Source: Pseudobdellovibrio exovorus JSS (lineage in GTDB: Bacteria > Bdellovibrionota > Bdellovibrionia > Bdellovibrionales > Bdellovibrionaceae). Taken from it: 64,000 nucleotides of DNA. The stretch is from contig NC_020813.1 of NCBI RefSeq assembly GCF_000348725.1, positions 2,213,261 to 2,277,260 of the forward strand. The letters are read 5' to 3'. A program made the translations under genes and the position numbers. Within the stretch, counting starts at the first letter, position 1; the number at the start of each line of letters is the position of its first letter. Below the pieces are notes generated by a model. It saw only the letters and a list, made by a program, of their open reading frames with translations. It was not told the DNA's origin and made no database searches. Positions 27,336-36,297 of this stretch are shown piece by piece.

Positions 27336-28175
27336 TTACCCCTTATTTAAAAGAGCTAAGGCCTGTCCAGGTTGCTGGTTTGCTTGAGCCAAGATCGAAG
27401 TCGCGGCTTGTAGCATTATGTTATTTTTAGCTAACATCGAGCTTTCCTCTGCGATGTCCGTATCACGAACGCGAGAGTTAGCTGCAGCGATGTTCTCTAT
27501 ATTACTAGTCATGTTTTCAGCCGTTGTGATTAGACGGCTTTGGATCGCGCCGATACCAGCTCTTAAACTGCTGATTGCAGTCATAGCTTCATCAAGGCGA
27601 CCGATTGCATCTTGTGCCATGTATTTATCAGACACATCGGTATGAGCGATTCCTAAGGCACTTGTACGAACATCTGCTTCTGAAGAATCAAAAGAGATGC
27701 GATCTACTGATGCTTGGTTACGTGTATTGATTTGAAAATCAATCGTTCCACCAGTACCAGTTAACAATTTAGTTCCGTTATAAACAGTTGTGTTGGCAAT
27801 ACGATCAACTTCTTGCAACATCTGACTATATTCACGACCGATCAAAGCGCGATCGCTATCAGATACAGTGTCGGAAGCCGCTTGTAAGCTCAGCTCACGT
27901 AAGCGAGAGATAATATTTCCGATTTGATTTAAACTACCTTCTGCAATCTGAGTTAATGAAATACCATCTTGAGTGTTGCGATCGATTTGTTGTAAACCGC
28001 GGATATTCGCTTTCATTAATTCAGAAGAAGCTAAACCGGCAGCATCGTCAGACGCACGGTTAATGCGGTGACCAGAGGACAAACGCTCCATCGCTGTGGC
28101 TACACCTTTAGTGTTAGCGCGCAGTTGGTACTGAGCATTTAAGGCAGCAGTATTTGTATTGATTCTCAATCCCAT
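27336..28175 (-). CDS. Flagellin (first of two tandem copies)
   Basis: 279-residue flagellin, D0/D1 only. Landmarks are MGLRINTNTAALNAQ, MERLSSGHRINRASDDAAGL, LRELSLQAASDTV, and the C-terminal RDTDIAEESSMLAKNN. It ends LALLNKG. AAGGAGG precedes ATG 28175. A good sigma-28 promoter lies about 108 bases upstream, and the leader has a GGA-loop hairpin. It differs through the middle from the second copy, so they are diverged paralogues rather than a recent duplication. Confidence 0.96.
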   Translation of the reverse strand: MGLRINTNTAALNAQYQLRANTKGVATAMERLSSGHRINRASDDAAGLASSELMKANIRGLQQIDRNTQDGISLTQIAEGSLNQIGNIISRLRELSLQAASDTVSDSDRALIGREYSQMLQEVDRIANTTVYNGTKLLTGTGGTIDFQINTRNQASVDRISFDSSEADVRTSALGIAHTDVSDKYMAQDAIGRLDEAMTAISSLRAGIGAIQSRLITTAENMTSNIENIAAANSRVRDTDIAEESSMLAKNNIMLQAATSILAQANQQPGQALALLNKG

Positions 28176-28208
28176 TGCCTTTCCTCCTTGAAAGTTGCTT
28201 TACAGCTA

Positions 28209-28231
28209 TTGGTAAAAATCCTATTTACCAA
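28209..28231 (-). promoter_or_regulatory. GGA-loop hairpin in flagellin leader
   Basis: Perfect 8-base arms TTGGTAAA and TTTACCAA enclose a 7-base loop reading TAGGATT on the mRNA strand, 33 bases upstream of the start. A second GGA pair overlaps the Shine-Dalgarno AAGGAGGA. This is the two-site layout of CsrA-repressed flagellin mRNAs. Confidence 0.45.
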
Positions 28232-28282
28232 CTCGGGCCATCCTGGACCGACTCACTGGGTTTTGTCTCAAACTTGTACAAC

Positions 28283-28309
28283 TGATCGGCTCAATATGAG
28301 AAAACCTGA
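28283..28309 (-). promoter_or_regulatory. Sigma-28 (FliA) promoter for the first flagellin
   Basis: Minus strand: TCAGGTTT (28309-28302), 11 bases, GCCGATCA (28290-28283). The sigma-28 consensus is TAAAGTTT-N11-GCCGATAA, so 6 of 8 and 7 of 8 positions match with the exact spacing. It predicts a leader of about 100 bases. Confidence 0.72.
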
Positions 28310-28386
28310 GGGGTCATCTGCATTTTTTTTAAATTCCGGTCTAAGGGCTTATAAATTTTGACTTTTACCCGACCAATGGGTAGTTA

Positions 28387-29676
28387 ATGGGCATGGAAAT
28401 CAGGGATCCCATACATGGTTCTATTCATCTTAATGATGGCGAAGTAGCCATTATCGAATCCGTTGAGTTCCAACGCCTGCGCGAGATCAAACAGTTGGGC
28501 TTTTCTGAGTTCAGCTTTCCGGGGGCGACCCATAACCGCTTTCTACATTCCATTGGAGTCAGCTACGTCGCCGGTCAGATTTTCGATAGCATCTTTCGCG
28601 CGTATCCTTTTTCAAAGCTCACCACAAAAAATCGTTTACGCCAGACCGTTAAACTTGCGGCTCTATTGCATGACATTGGCCACGGACCTCTGAGCCACAC
28701 CACAGAACAGGTCATGCCTCAGGTCGATAAGCTCAATGTACGCATTTATAATGAACAAAATGTGAACCAAAATCGTCAGGCTAACCACGAAGACTATACG
28801 ATTAAGTTTGTAACGGACTCTGAGATCGCCAAAATCATCACGGAGCATTTTCCTGAGATCACGGCACAGCATGTGGCCTGCTTGATCGATAAAAGTCTAG
28901 CCTGCGACGAAAGCTATTTTACAGATGGCACGATTAACTTCCGCCCTCTTCTAAGTCAGATCGTCAGTTCAGAATTAGACGCTGACCGCATGGATTACTT
29001 AGAACGCGATTCTTATTTTTGTGGGATCAACTACGGTAAGATCGACAAAGACTGGTTACAGCAAAACCTGACCTTGCATATTCAAAACAACAAAGCTTAC
29101 TTGGCCTTGAATCGTCGTGCCCTGTATGCCTTCGATGACTTTTTGATTTCACGACATCACATGCACTTGATGGTTTACTTCCATCATAAAAGCATCGTGT
29201 ATGAAGAGATGCTGAATCGCTATTTAACATCTAAAGACTGCAAGTTCTTTATCCCTGCAGACTATAAAGACTATATCAGTTACACTGACTATAAACTTTA
29301 CGAGCATTTAGACACCGTGGATAACGAGTGGGCGCAAAGAATCGCGCAACGTCGCCCTTATCGCGTGGCTTTAGAGTTACACAATCAAGATCACGACCGC
29401 ATTGAAGCCATTCAATCTATTTTCCAGAAGCATGAGATTGAAAGCATTTATGCCAGCTCGAAAGTGCGTCTTTCCAAATATCACTCAGGTAATCCTGAGG
29501 ACCGCATGAATATCTATGTGCTCGATCAATATGATCGTTGGGACAAGCCATCTCCGGTGGATCAAGCGACTCAAATTTTCCAGAAATACGAAGGAGCCCG
29601 CGTCATTGATCGTTTCTACGTGGCCCCTGAAAATTATGATCGTGCTAAGAAAATCTTCAAAGAAGAAAAGTACTAG
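28387..29676 (+). CDS. HD-domain phosphohydrolase (dGTPase-like)
   Basis: 429-residue HD hydrolase. Metal ligands of the HD superfamily are visible: H49/H54 region in ATHNRFLHS, H95-D96 in ALLHDIGHGPLSH, and the later aspartate in DADRMDYLERDS. The opening IRDPIHGSI is typical of the YdhJ/YpgQ-like group related to SAMHD1 and dGTPases. It probably hydrolyses a nucleotide phosphate. The start may be this ATG or the one 6 bases on; neither has a strong ribosome site. It overlaps the convergent DUF4097 gene by 4 bases. Confidence 0.88.
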   Translation: MGMEIRDPIHGSIHLNDGEVAIIESVEFQRLREIKQLGFSEFSFPGATHNRFLHSIGVSYVAGQIFDSIFRAYPFSKLTTKNRLRQTVKLAALLHDIGHGPLSHTTEQVMPQVDKLNVRIYNEQNVNQNRQANHEDYTIKFVTDSEIAKIITEHFPEITAQHVACLIDKSLACDESYFTDGTINFRPLLSQIVSSELDADRMDYLERDSYFCGINYGKIDKDWLQQNLTLHIQNNKAYLALNRRALYAFDDFLISRHHMHLMVYFHHKSIVYEEMLNRYLTSKDCKFFIPADYKDYISYTDYKLYEHLDTVDNEWAQRIAQRRPYRVALELHNQDHDRIEAIQSIFQKHEIESIYASSKVRLSKYHSGNPEDRMNIYVLDQYDRWDKPSPVDQATQIFQKYEGARVIDRFYVAPENYDRAKKIFKEEKY

Positions 29677-30545
29677 AACTTATCAACAGAGATTTCAACG
29701 TCCCCTGATACAGATTTAAGTTTCACCTGTCCAACGCCTTGTCCAAGTAAGTGTTCTTTTACATTACCTTGTAGGCGTTGATTGATGGACTTCATACTCC
29801 CGCTTGTCGTTTCAAAACTGACATTTATATTTGGCTCTATTTTTTTGAATTCCACTTCCATGTCACCAGAAGTTGTTGAAAATTCAACCTGTGGTGAGGC
29901 CAATTCCGATTTAAACTCTAAATCGCCAGAAACACTTTTTCCTTTTAATTGATGTATTTGGCCTTCTACATCCACATCACCACTCACAGTCGTGGCCTCT
30001 AAGCTCTGCAACTTAATATCTTCTGTTTTGAAATCTCCGGATACACTCTTGAATTGCACTTTTAGAATTGATGGCGGTAGCTTGATCTCGGCTTTGGCAT
30101 CGTCAGCACGGAATCCCAACTTAACTAATTCTGCTAGTTTGGCTTTCCATGATCTTTCATCGCCAGCAGATTGATCTAACTGGAACCGAGCTTCACTGCC
30201 CTCTGGTTTCCAGATAATCCCCAAAATCTCTTCACGTGTTTTAGGCACATCAAACGTTTTATAGGAATAGCGTAAATGAATCTTACCATCAGTCGAAGGT
30301 GTTATGCGGATATCCGTTGTGATACTCGTGATGGCAAGTTCTTTAAAGTTTTCCGCCGCAAAACTTTCTTCAATCGTGTAAGATTGAACTTCGGACTTAC
30401 CCGTGCTTCCACTTTTTGAGTATTTAGCCTCTGCTGCTTGAGCTAAACGTATGAAGCCCGCCTCGCCTGCTAAACCTGCAAATCCTACTGATAAAACTGA
30501 ACTGGCCAATGTTGCGATGAAAACACCTAATGCTATTTTTCCCAT
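29673..30545 (-). CDS. DUF4097 family beta-repeat protein
   Basis: 290-residue protein with an N-terminal hydrophobic segment (about 4-28; signal or anchor). A repetitive beta-helix-like region follows with the adhesin-like SVSGD/TTSGD motif repeated about six times between 165 and 288, as in DUF4097. It is the third gene of a padR-DUF1700-DUF4097 operon, a common arrangement in which a PadR repressor controls envelope-associated proteins. The molecular role is not known. The 3' end overlaps the convergent HD gene by 4 bases. Confidence 0.85.
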   Translation of the reverse strand: MGKIALGVFIATLASSVLSVGFAGLAGEAGFIRLAQAAEAKYSKSGSTGKSEVQSYTIEESFAAENFKELAITSITTDIRITPSTDGKIHLRYSYKTFDVPKTREEILGIIWKPEGSEARFQLDQSAGDERSWKAKLAELVKLGFRADDAKAEIKLPPSILKVQFKSVSGDFKTEDIKLQSLEATTVSGDVDVEGQIHQLKGKSVSGDLEFKSELASPQVEFSTTSGDMEVEFKKIEPNINVSFETTSGSMKSINQRLQGNVKEHLLGQGVGQVKLKSVSGDVEISVDKF

Positions 30546-30560
30546 ATTATCCCTTTCTTT

Positions 30561-31142
30561 CTAAACTCGTGATTTAATGAAGTTCAAATTCCATTTAAAA
30601 TAAGACAAAATCATCTTGATCAGCCATTGCGTAATAAAATACATCCATAGAATTCCCAGCAGTGAAATCCCAATAACACTGAAAATTCCAAAGAAAAGTG
30701 ACAAATTCACCCAGAGCCCCGCCCCTAAACTGAGAGCCTCCGTAAAAAATAATCCCAATAGCCCTATGGCTCCAAGTCCTATGGCCGTAGCTAAAATCCA
30801 CCCAGAAAAAACCACCCCTAAAACAAGAAGGAATGGTCCCAGAATAAATATCAAATTAAATGGAGCCAGTACGAGTAGCGCCCCCAAAGCTCCGAAGACT
30901 CCTTTGAGTTTTTTCGAAAGCTGACGCTCTTCCACAGCTTGATCAATTCGAAGTTCAGCTTTCAGTGTACGCGCCAGCTCCGTTGCCGACCCCATGGCCT
31001 GAATCACAGATTCCTCACTACGCCCCGAACTGATAGCATCAGTTATCATCTCTTCTTGATCACGGATAATATCGTCGATCTCGAACTGGGGAAGTCCATT
31101 GAGTGCCGTTCGCAACTGCTTGATATATTCCTGTCGATTCAT
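30561..31142 (-). CDS. DUF1700 family membrane protein
   Basis: 193-residue protein. The N-terminal cytosolic part (MNRQEYIKQLRTALNGLP onward, about 1-85) is the DUF1700 HAAS-like helical domain; it is followed by three or four membrane helices (about 88-180). ATG 31142 has AGGTGG upstream and comes one base after the PadR stop; a longer GTG start inside padR is unlikely. In PadR operons the DUF1700 domain is thought to transmit a signal to the repressor. The link here rests on position. Confidence 0.86.
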   Translation of the reverse strand: MNRQEYIKQLRTALNGLPQFEIDDIIRDQEEMITDAISSGRSEESVIQAMGSATELARTLKAELRIDQAVEERQLSKKLKGVFGALGALLVLAPFNLIFILGPFLLVLGVVFSGWILATAIGLGAIGLLGLFFTEALSLGAGLWVNLSLFFGIFSVIGISLLGILWMYFITQWLIKMILSYFKWNLNFIKSRV

Positions 31143-31143
31143 A

Positions 31144-31476
31144 TTAACTACCACCTGTCATATCCTGTTTAGGATCTATAATAGAGTTCACATCTTTCGA
31201 AAACTTCTTCCATGCAGACAACATGGTTTCAGTTTGCTGGCGACCTAAGGTCGTCATTTTATAGTACTTTCGCGGAGGACCTTCGCTGGACTCTTTCAGA
31301 TAGGTTTCAAAGAACTTTTCTGAGGTCAGGCGGCGTAAGATCGGATAGATCGTGCCTTCCGAGATCTCGATTTTCTTAGAGATGGTCTCGACCAGTTCGT
31401 AGCCATAGTGGTCCCTTTGACTGACTAAGGCCAACACACACATTTCGATCACACCCTTGTTAAATTGCGTATTCAT
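31144..31476 (-). CDS. PadR family transcriptional regulator
   Basis: 110-residue winged-helix repressor. NKGVIEMCVLALVSQRDHYGYEL is the N-terminal helix and HTH entry, EISEGTIYPILRRL is the recognition helix, and GPPRKYYKMTTLGR is the wing. The start is ATG 31476; the frame is open to 31512 but that extension covers the likely operator. It heads the padR-DUF1700-DUF4097 operon and probably represses it through the dyad at 31495-31519. Confidence 0.93.
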   Translation of the reverse strand: MNTQFNKGVIEMCVLALVSQRDHYGYELVETISKKIEISEGTIYPILRRLTSEKFFETYLKESSEGPPRKYYKMTTLGRQQTETMLSAWKKFSKDVNSIIDPKQDMTGGS

Positions 31477-31494
31477 ATAGATATATATACTACA

Positions 31495-31519
31495 CAGTAC
31501 CATGTATTGCAAGGTACTG
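31495..31519. promoter_or_regulatory. Dyad upstream of padR, candidate operator
   Basis: CAGTACC (31495-31501) and GGTACTG (31513-31519) are perfect 7-base inverted arms separated by 11 bases, 19 bases before the padR start. Size and position suit an autoregulatory PadR operator. Confidence 0.5.
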
Positions 31520-31637
31520 AATAACGCAAGCTAGCTGTAGGTCGATAGTTTTGATTTAAGCGAATAGTTTCATACCTTTATGCTTATTATTTTGCTGTAA
31601 TAGATTTCTTATTCAACAACGATAAAGGAGTCTTTGT

Positions 31638-32318
31638 ATGAAAATGAAAGCGATTTTAGGCCTCACTCTTCTTTCTTTAACTTTAAGCGCCTGTAAGTCT
31701 TCAGATGAACAAATTCAAAAATGGGTTGAAAACAATCCTGATAAAATTTTGCAAGTATTGATGGATTATCAACGTAAGCAACAAGAAGCTAACATGCCAA
31801 AACCAGAAGACGTGACAAACAATGCTGCCGCATTATTTGAACATGCAGAAAGCCCAACTCGTGGGTCTGGCGCTATCAAAATCGCTTACTTCTTTGATTT
31901 CAATTGTGGCCACTGCGCTCGTCAAAGTGAAACTATCAAAGCTGTTTTAGCGAAGAATTCAAATGTTCAAATCATTTATAAAAACTTAGCAGTTCTTGGA
32001 CCTAGCTCTGAATTGGCTGCACGTGCCGCTTTAGCAGCTCACCAACAAGGTAAATATAACGAATACTACACTGAGCTTTACAAAATCCGTGAAAAGAACG
32101 AAACAACTCTTAAAGATCTAGCTCGTAAATTAAAACTAGATGTTGCTAAATGGGAAAAAGACATTAATGGCGAAGCAGTTGAAAAAGAAATCCAACACGT
32201 AAAAGAGCTAGCTGGAAAAATGAAAATCAGCGGAACTCCAGCGTTAGCGATTGCTCCAGATAAAATCTTTGCTGGCCGTGTAGACCACTTGCAACAGATC
32301 GTGGATTCTATCAAGTAA
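31638..32318 (+). CDS. DsbA-family thiol oxidoreductase lipoprotein
   Basis: 226-residue periplasmic disulfide exchange protein. Lipoprotein signal ends LSAC (Cys19), with a helical N-terminal extension (about 22-70) as in Com1/ScsC-like proteins. The thioredoxin active site is C90-GH-C93 in FDFNCGHC, and the cis-proline loop is SGTPAL near 202-207. The CGHC dipeptide is oxidising-type. AAAGGAG precedes ATG 31638, and a strong terminator follows. Likely role is folding or isomerising exported proteins; no DsbB is nearby. Confidence 0.93.
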   Translation: MKMKAILGLTLLSLTLSACKSSDEQIQKWVENNPDKILQVLMDYQRKQQEANMPKPEDVTNNAAALFEHAESPTRGSGAIKIAYFFDFNCGHCARQSETIKAVLAKNSNVQIIYKNLAVLGPSSELAARAALAAHQQGKYNEYYTELYKIREKNETTLKDLARKLKLDVAKWEKDINGEAVEKEIQHVKELAGKMKISGTPALAIAPDKIFAGRVDHLQQIVDSIK

Positions 32319-32350
32319 TCTATTGATTCAAAAATCGAACAACACAACCA

Positions 32351-32378
32351 AAAAAGCCCGTAGAAATACGGGCTTTTT
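32351..32378. terminator. Bidirectional intrinsic terminator
   Basis: AAAAAGCCCGTA (32351-32362), loop GAAA, TACGGGCTTTTT (32367-32378): perfect 12-base stem with a tetraloop and T/A tracts on both sides. It serves the DsbA-like gene (+) and the 984-residue protein gene (-), which converge here. Confidence 0.92.
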
Positions 32379-32413
32379 TATTTTGAAATTAGCTTTAAAT
32401 TTATTCAGCGTTC

Positions 32414-35368
32414 TTAACGGCAACCAGCTTGAACTGCTTGACCAGAAATTCTTTGTAAACTCGCGCGATCGGCAGCACTAATAGGAGTACGTCCTTCACC
32501 TAGAACAAGATTCGTCGAAAAATTCGTCGACGAAGTTCCTGATACTTCTACTAACATCAATGTCTGACTTAATGTAGACGCAGAAACCACCCCTTGAGCT
32601 GCCTTACGTATCCATTTTTCACAGGCTTCACCCAATGTCGCCATGATCATACGTTCATTCCCTGAGGCGATATTATCGCCGACGTGACTCATACGAATAG
32701 AGGCCGGATCAATTTCACGGGACAACGCCTCGGCAATTTCGCGGCGCACTTCCGTTGGAATTGCTGTTGTCGGACGCACCACCATATCATCACCACTGGC
32801 CACAATATCCGCCTGAATCCGATGACGGGCCAAGACTTCGCGAACTGTACTTTCAACCCGATCTTTTCTTTCGCGGAATAAATCCGTCACACGACGTTCA
32901 CTATTACGCGCATTTAAAACTGCATTTCTAATATTAGTCGAGTTTGCTAACGCATCCGCAGTTGCCTGCCCGTTAAATGATCCCAAACCAGCAAAGTCGA
33001 TACTGAATCCTCCGGCTGGTGAGTCTGCCAATGAAGCCACCTCACGCTGAGCCACATGAATCCCCGGTGAAAATTCATCCACTAGATTTGTATAACGACG
33101 AATATCTTCTGCTTGTTGAACTGTAACTTCTTGTCCTGTCGTTCGGCGAATAAACTCACGCAGCTCATCTGTATTTTTTGTCTTCCTAGCCGCATCAAAG
33201 ACTTCACGGCGCGGAATCATTTTGCCTGCAACTGATGACGGCTCCATCAATCCGGAACTTGCAAGCGAAGTTTGAAGACCACTGCGATAGCGCTCACCCT
33301 CAGAACGGATATTTTCTAAATTTTGTCGTAAATCATCATCTGAAAAACGACGCATACGATTGGCATCCGCTCCATCGCTTCGTGCATAACGAGAGGTCAA
33401 CGTCGCCTCATCAGCAGAACTTGCAAAACCTGAACGGAACCATGTCGAAGGGTTTTCTCCGGCAGGAGTTAAACCCGATGCCGATAATCGACTAGCAAAA
33501 CGTTCATTTGTCGTCGTAAACAATTGTGCCAAATCATCTTCTAAGCCAGCTGGCAACTGAGTTGCTGGTGGACGAGGCCTTAAAGCATAGCGCATGGCTT
33601 TGAAATCACTGTAAGGCAAGAACTCAACTGTTGGATAACGTCTGATAAGAGTTTCCATTCCCTCAGACAGCATCTCTTTGTGTAAGTTAGTTAAAGACGT
33701 CACTAAGTTTTTATCCAAAAGTGTATCATTCAAATGCTTCATCGCTGCATTTTCCACATCGAAAAAGCGCATACTTGTTCCTGAAGGAGTATCACCAGCG
33801 ACATCAATCCATCTTTGATTTTGTGTACTGCTGGCGTAAGTACGATTCACATATTCATCAGAGAATTGCTCGCGTGTTTGTGTGGTACGAGCTGTTGCAC
33901 CAACTCCGCCAGTAGAAGTCGTTTCGGCATCCGCACGACCCGCAACAGGAGGTTCTGCTCTACCCGCAGCACCACGGCTTGGTCTGACTGTTGAACCAGA
34001 ACCACGCGATCCTGATGCTGTAGCCACATCACCTGAACCCGAAGAGGCCGCACGTGATCGACGAGGAGCTGTCACAACAATCTCTTCCACTGTGATAATC
34101 GGAGCCTCTATTGCTTGGCTCGCCATACGTGTATTTTTTAATGCTAAATAACCACGACGAGCCTGCATCAAGCCCGGAGCCGCTGCGAATAGAATATTAG
34201 CGGCACACTCAGCATTGCTGGCCTCTTGTAGCATTCCATTTAAACGCCCACGCGGATTACATGTATTGTTAGGTGCCGACTGCCCTGACATCAAAACTGT
34301 GGGCCCATTACAACTGCGAACCACATCTTGAATAACTGCCGCGGCCACCGCTCCATTGAGGGCTAAAAGTGAAAACTCCGCACCAAGATATGTTAGTCGT
34401 GCGGCCGCACTCGCCGCTGATAAAGCTGCTGCACCGGCACGAATTGGAATGACCACTTCTGCTGCTAATATCGTGGCACCAGCGAGAGCAATCATTTTAA
34501 ACATTTCAGTGATTTGATGGCCTTTACGATAACGACTATCAATACGGCATTGAAGTCCATCCGAAAAAGCCTCGCGATCATTCATAGATTCAAATGCCGC
34601 ATCTACTTGTCCAGAGTTCGCAAAACTGATCTTCATATCTTTATCGACAACATACGTACCATTCGAATTACGATTACGATCAAAATACTCTACCGAGCGA
34701 CGGATACTACGACGTAAACCTGAAAGTTCATCGCTATACTTTCGCAGGAACGTCTCGTCTGAAACCGGATCTCTTTTAACTAGGTCCTCTAAGGACTCAC
34801 TGACATCTTTATGATTTCCCAGTGGAACTTTGGCGGATAAAGATTTAATCGCTAAATTTAAGTTATAAACTTCGCTTTCAAGTTCCATCACTCTCTGACG
34901 GCTTAAAACTTGCGCTCTTGAATAATCCATTTTATCGAAAGTCATTCGGCGCGCGGCAATCTCACTCTTAAGTTCAGCCTTTCTTTGAACATAATATCTT
35001 AGTTCATCTTCGATCACACGAAAGGCACTTAACGACCACTGATTAAAGCGCTCATGTTCTGCTTGATTCGTTGCATACGAATTCAAAGCATCCAAATGAC
35101 AACGACTCGAGTTATGACTGCGTTCTGTAATACTTTGAAAGAAAATTTCTTCAGCTAAATGATCGGCTTGATCCGGAAATTGGGAAACATCACCACGAAA
35201 GTTATAATTATTTATATTACAATCCAACTGTTGGACTTCGGCAATACTCGCCGGAGTACAGCGCGATTCGCCCCCCAATGAGCCTTGTAAATGCGTGAAC
35301 CAGCCTGCCTCTTCAACTTGAGCAAATGCAGTATTCAGAAATAGAATTAGATAGAGGGACCAGCTCAT
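32414..35368 (-). CDS. Large secreted protein, unknown function (984 residues)
   Basis: I recognise no catalytic family. A signal peptide (MSWSLYLILFLNTAFA) precedes an alpha-helical N-terminal part with paired cysteines (C37, C50, C90), rich in coiled coil around 110-230. A long hydrophobic/alanine-rich stretch (291-349) could insert in a membrane. EEIVVTAPRR (428-437) and a 60-residue Gly/Ser/Ala/Arg low-complexity linker (438-497) lead to a charged, mostly helical C-terminal half. The layout (export signal, membrane-active part, VTAPRR-type linker, variable C-terminus) resembles polymorphic-toxin or effector proteins, which is inference. It is downstream of the other secreted proteins on the same strand. 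Confidence 0.8.
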   Translation of the reverse strand: MSWSLYLILFLNTAFAQVEEAGWFTHLQGSLGGESRCTPASIAEVQQLDCNINNYNFRGDVSQFPDQADHLAEEIFFQSITERSHNSSRCHLDALNSYATNQAEHERFNQWSLSAFRVIEDELRYYVQRKAELKSEIAARRMTFDKMDYSRAQVLSRQRVMELESEVYNLNLAIKSLSAKVPLGNHKDVSESLEDLVKRDPVSDETFLRKYSDELSGLRRSIRRSVEYFDRNRNSNGTYVVDKDMKISFANSGQVDAAFESMNDREAFSDGLQCRIDSRYRKGHQITEMFKMIALAGATILAAEVVIPIRAGAAALSAASAAARLTYLGAEFSLLALNGAVAAAVIQDVVRSCNGPTVLMSGQSAPNNTCNPRGRLNGMLQEASNAECAANILFAAAPGLMQARRGYLALKNTRMASQAIEAPIITVEEIVVTAPRRSRAASSGSGDVATASGSRGSGSTVRPSRGAAGRAEPPVAGRADAETTSTGGVGATARTTQTREQFSDEYVNRTYASSTQNQRWIDVAGDTPSGTSMRFFDVENAAMKHLNDTLLDKNLVTSLTNLHKEMLSEGMETLIRRYPTVEFLPYSDFKAMRYALRPRPPATQLPAGLEDDLAQLFTTTNERFASRLSASGLTPAGENPSTWFRSGFASSADEATLTSRYARSDGADANRMRRFSDDDLRQNLENIRSEGERYRSGLQTSLASSGLMEPSSVAGKMIPRREVFDAARKTKNTDELREFIRRTTGQEVTVQQAEDIRRYTNLVDEFSPGIHVAQREVASLADSPAGGFSIDFAGLGSFNGQATADALANSTNIRNAVLNARNSERRVTDLFRERKDRVESTVREVLARHRIQADIVASGDDMVVRPTTAIPTEVRREIAEALSREIDPASIRMSHVGDNIASGNERMIMATLGEACEKWIRKAAQGVVSASTLSQTLMLVEVSGTSSTNFSTNLVLGEGRTPISAADRASLQRISGQAVQAGCR

Positions 35369-35423
35369 ATAACTTCATCGGTTATATGGTGTGTAATCTG
35401 AAAGGTTACACCAGTTAAAAGAC

Positions 35424-35452
35424 AAAGCCCCATCTTGATCAAATGGGGCTTT
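35424..35452 (-). terminator. Hairpin terminator between two secreted-protein genes
   Basis: Arms AAAGCCCCAT (35424-35433) and ATGGGGCTTT (35443-35452), 9-base loop; on the minus strand it is followed by GTCTTTT. It probably ends the transcript of the gene at 35503-36150. Confidence 0.7.
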
Positions 35453-35502
35453 ATTTAACTTTTATCTAAAATAGGCTTATTTTCTAAAGACAATCCCAAA
35501 GT

Positions 35503-36150
35503 CTAGCGAAGTGTGACTTTTTCAACACCACCATTTTGTGTGAATAGATTCATCCACGCCTGCACTTCGATACGCGTGAAACCTACACGTGAAGTCGTGT
35601 AGAAATTCATTTCGCCTTCAACTGATTTCATAATATCAAAAGACTCTTCAGAAAAAGTCTGGTTCTTTATATTCGTCGGGTAACGAATCACCATTCGTCC
35701 GCCTTGGCTTGCACTCAGTTGTCTTGATTTGATACTGACCATCGTTACGCCGTTGTGACTGAATAATCCCATACCATTTAATAAGATAGGAATATTAAAC
35801 AGTCTTAGATTCGCTTCATCAATCGCACCATTATAGCGACTTCTTTCCACAAGCACGCCTGCGAACTGGCCATTGCGCTCTTGCACGATGGACACCGTCA
35901 CCACCAGGCCTGACATCACATTGTTCGTAATGCGCACAGCTCTTTTTAAATTTCCATTTGCACGTAAGCGAGCGATCGCCGCTTTTTGGCTTGCAGAAAA
36001 TCGTGCTGTTAATGCTGGATCATTAATAAAACCATTTTGATTGAAGCGCTGTTTATTCTCAGCGCGGATTTGCGCCATGATTTGTGTCGCTTCTTGGGCA
36101 AACGCCTGTACACCTAAACTCATCAACAATACGAAAATTACGGACTTCAT
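35503..36150 (-). CDS. Secreted protein, unknown function
   Basis: 215-residue protein starting at ATG 36150 with GAGAGG upstream; the frame extends to 36204 but the signal peptide MKSVIFVLLMSLGVQAFA fixes the start. The mature part is a mixed alpha/beta domain (for example NNVMSGLVVTVSIV, GRMVIRYP, FYTTSRVGFTRIEVQAW) without cysteines. I recognise no family. It is followed by a terminator and then by the 984-residue protein gene. Confidence 0.78.
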   Translation of the reverse strand: MKSVIFVLLMSLGVQAFAQEATQIMAQIRAENKQRFNQNGFINDPALTARFSASQKAAIARLRANGNLKRAVRITNNVMSGLVVTVSIVQERNGQFAGVLVERSRYNGAIDEANLRLFNIPILLNGMGLFSHNGVTMVSIKSRQLSASQGGRMVIRYPTNIKNQTFSEESFDIMKSVEGEMNFYTTSRVGFTRIEVQAWMNLFTQNGGVEKVTLR

Positions 36151-36297
36151 AGGCCTCTCTCTTTTTGAAAGATCCTTTATCGTCGAATTCTCTAAATTCG
36201 TCAAAAATGATACTGTGTTTTGCTAAAGTTACAGAAGCGAAAAAAGTCTGTACAGTTTTCAGCTAACCTATTGAATCTATGATATGTTTTTTAAGTT

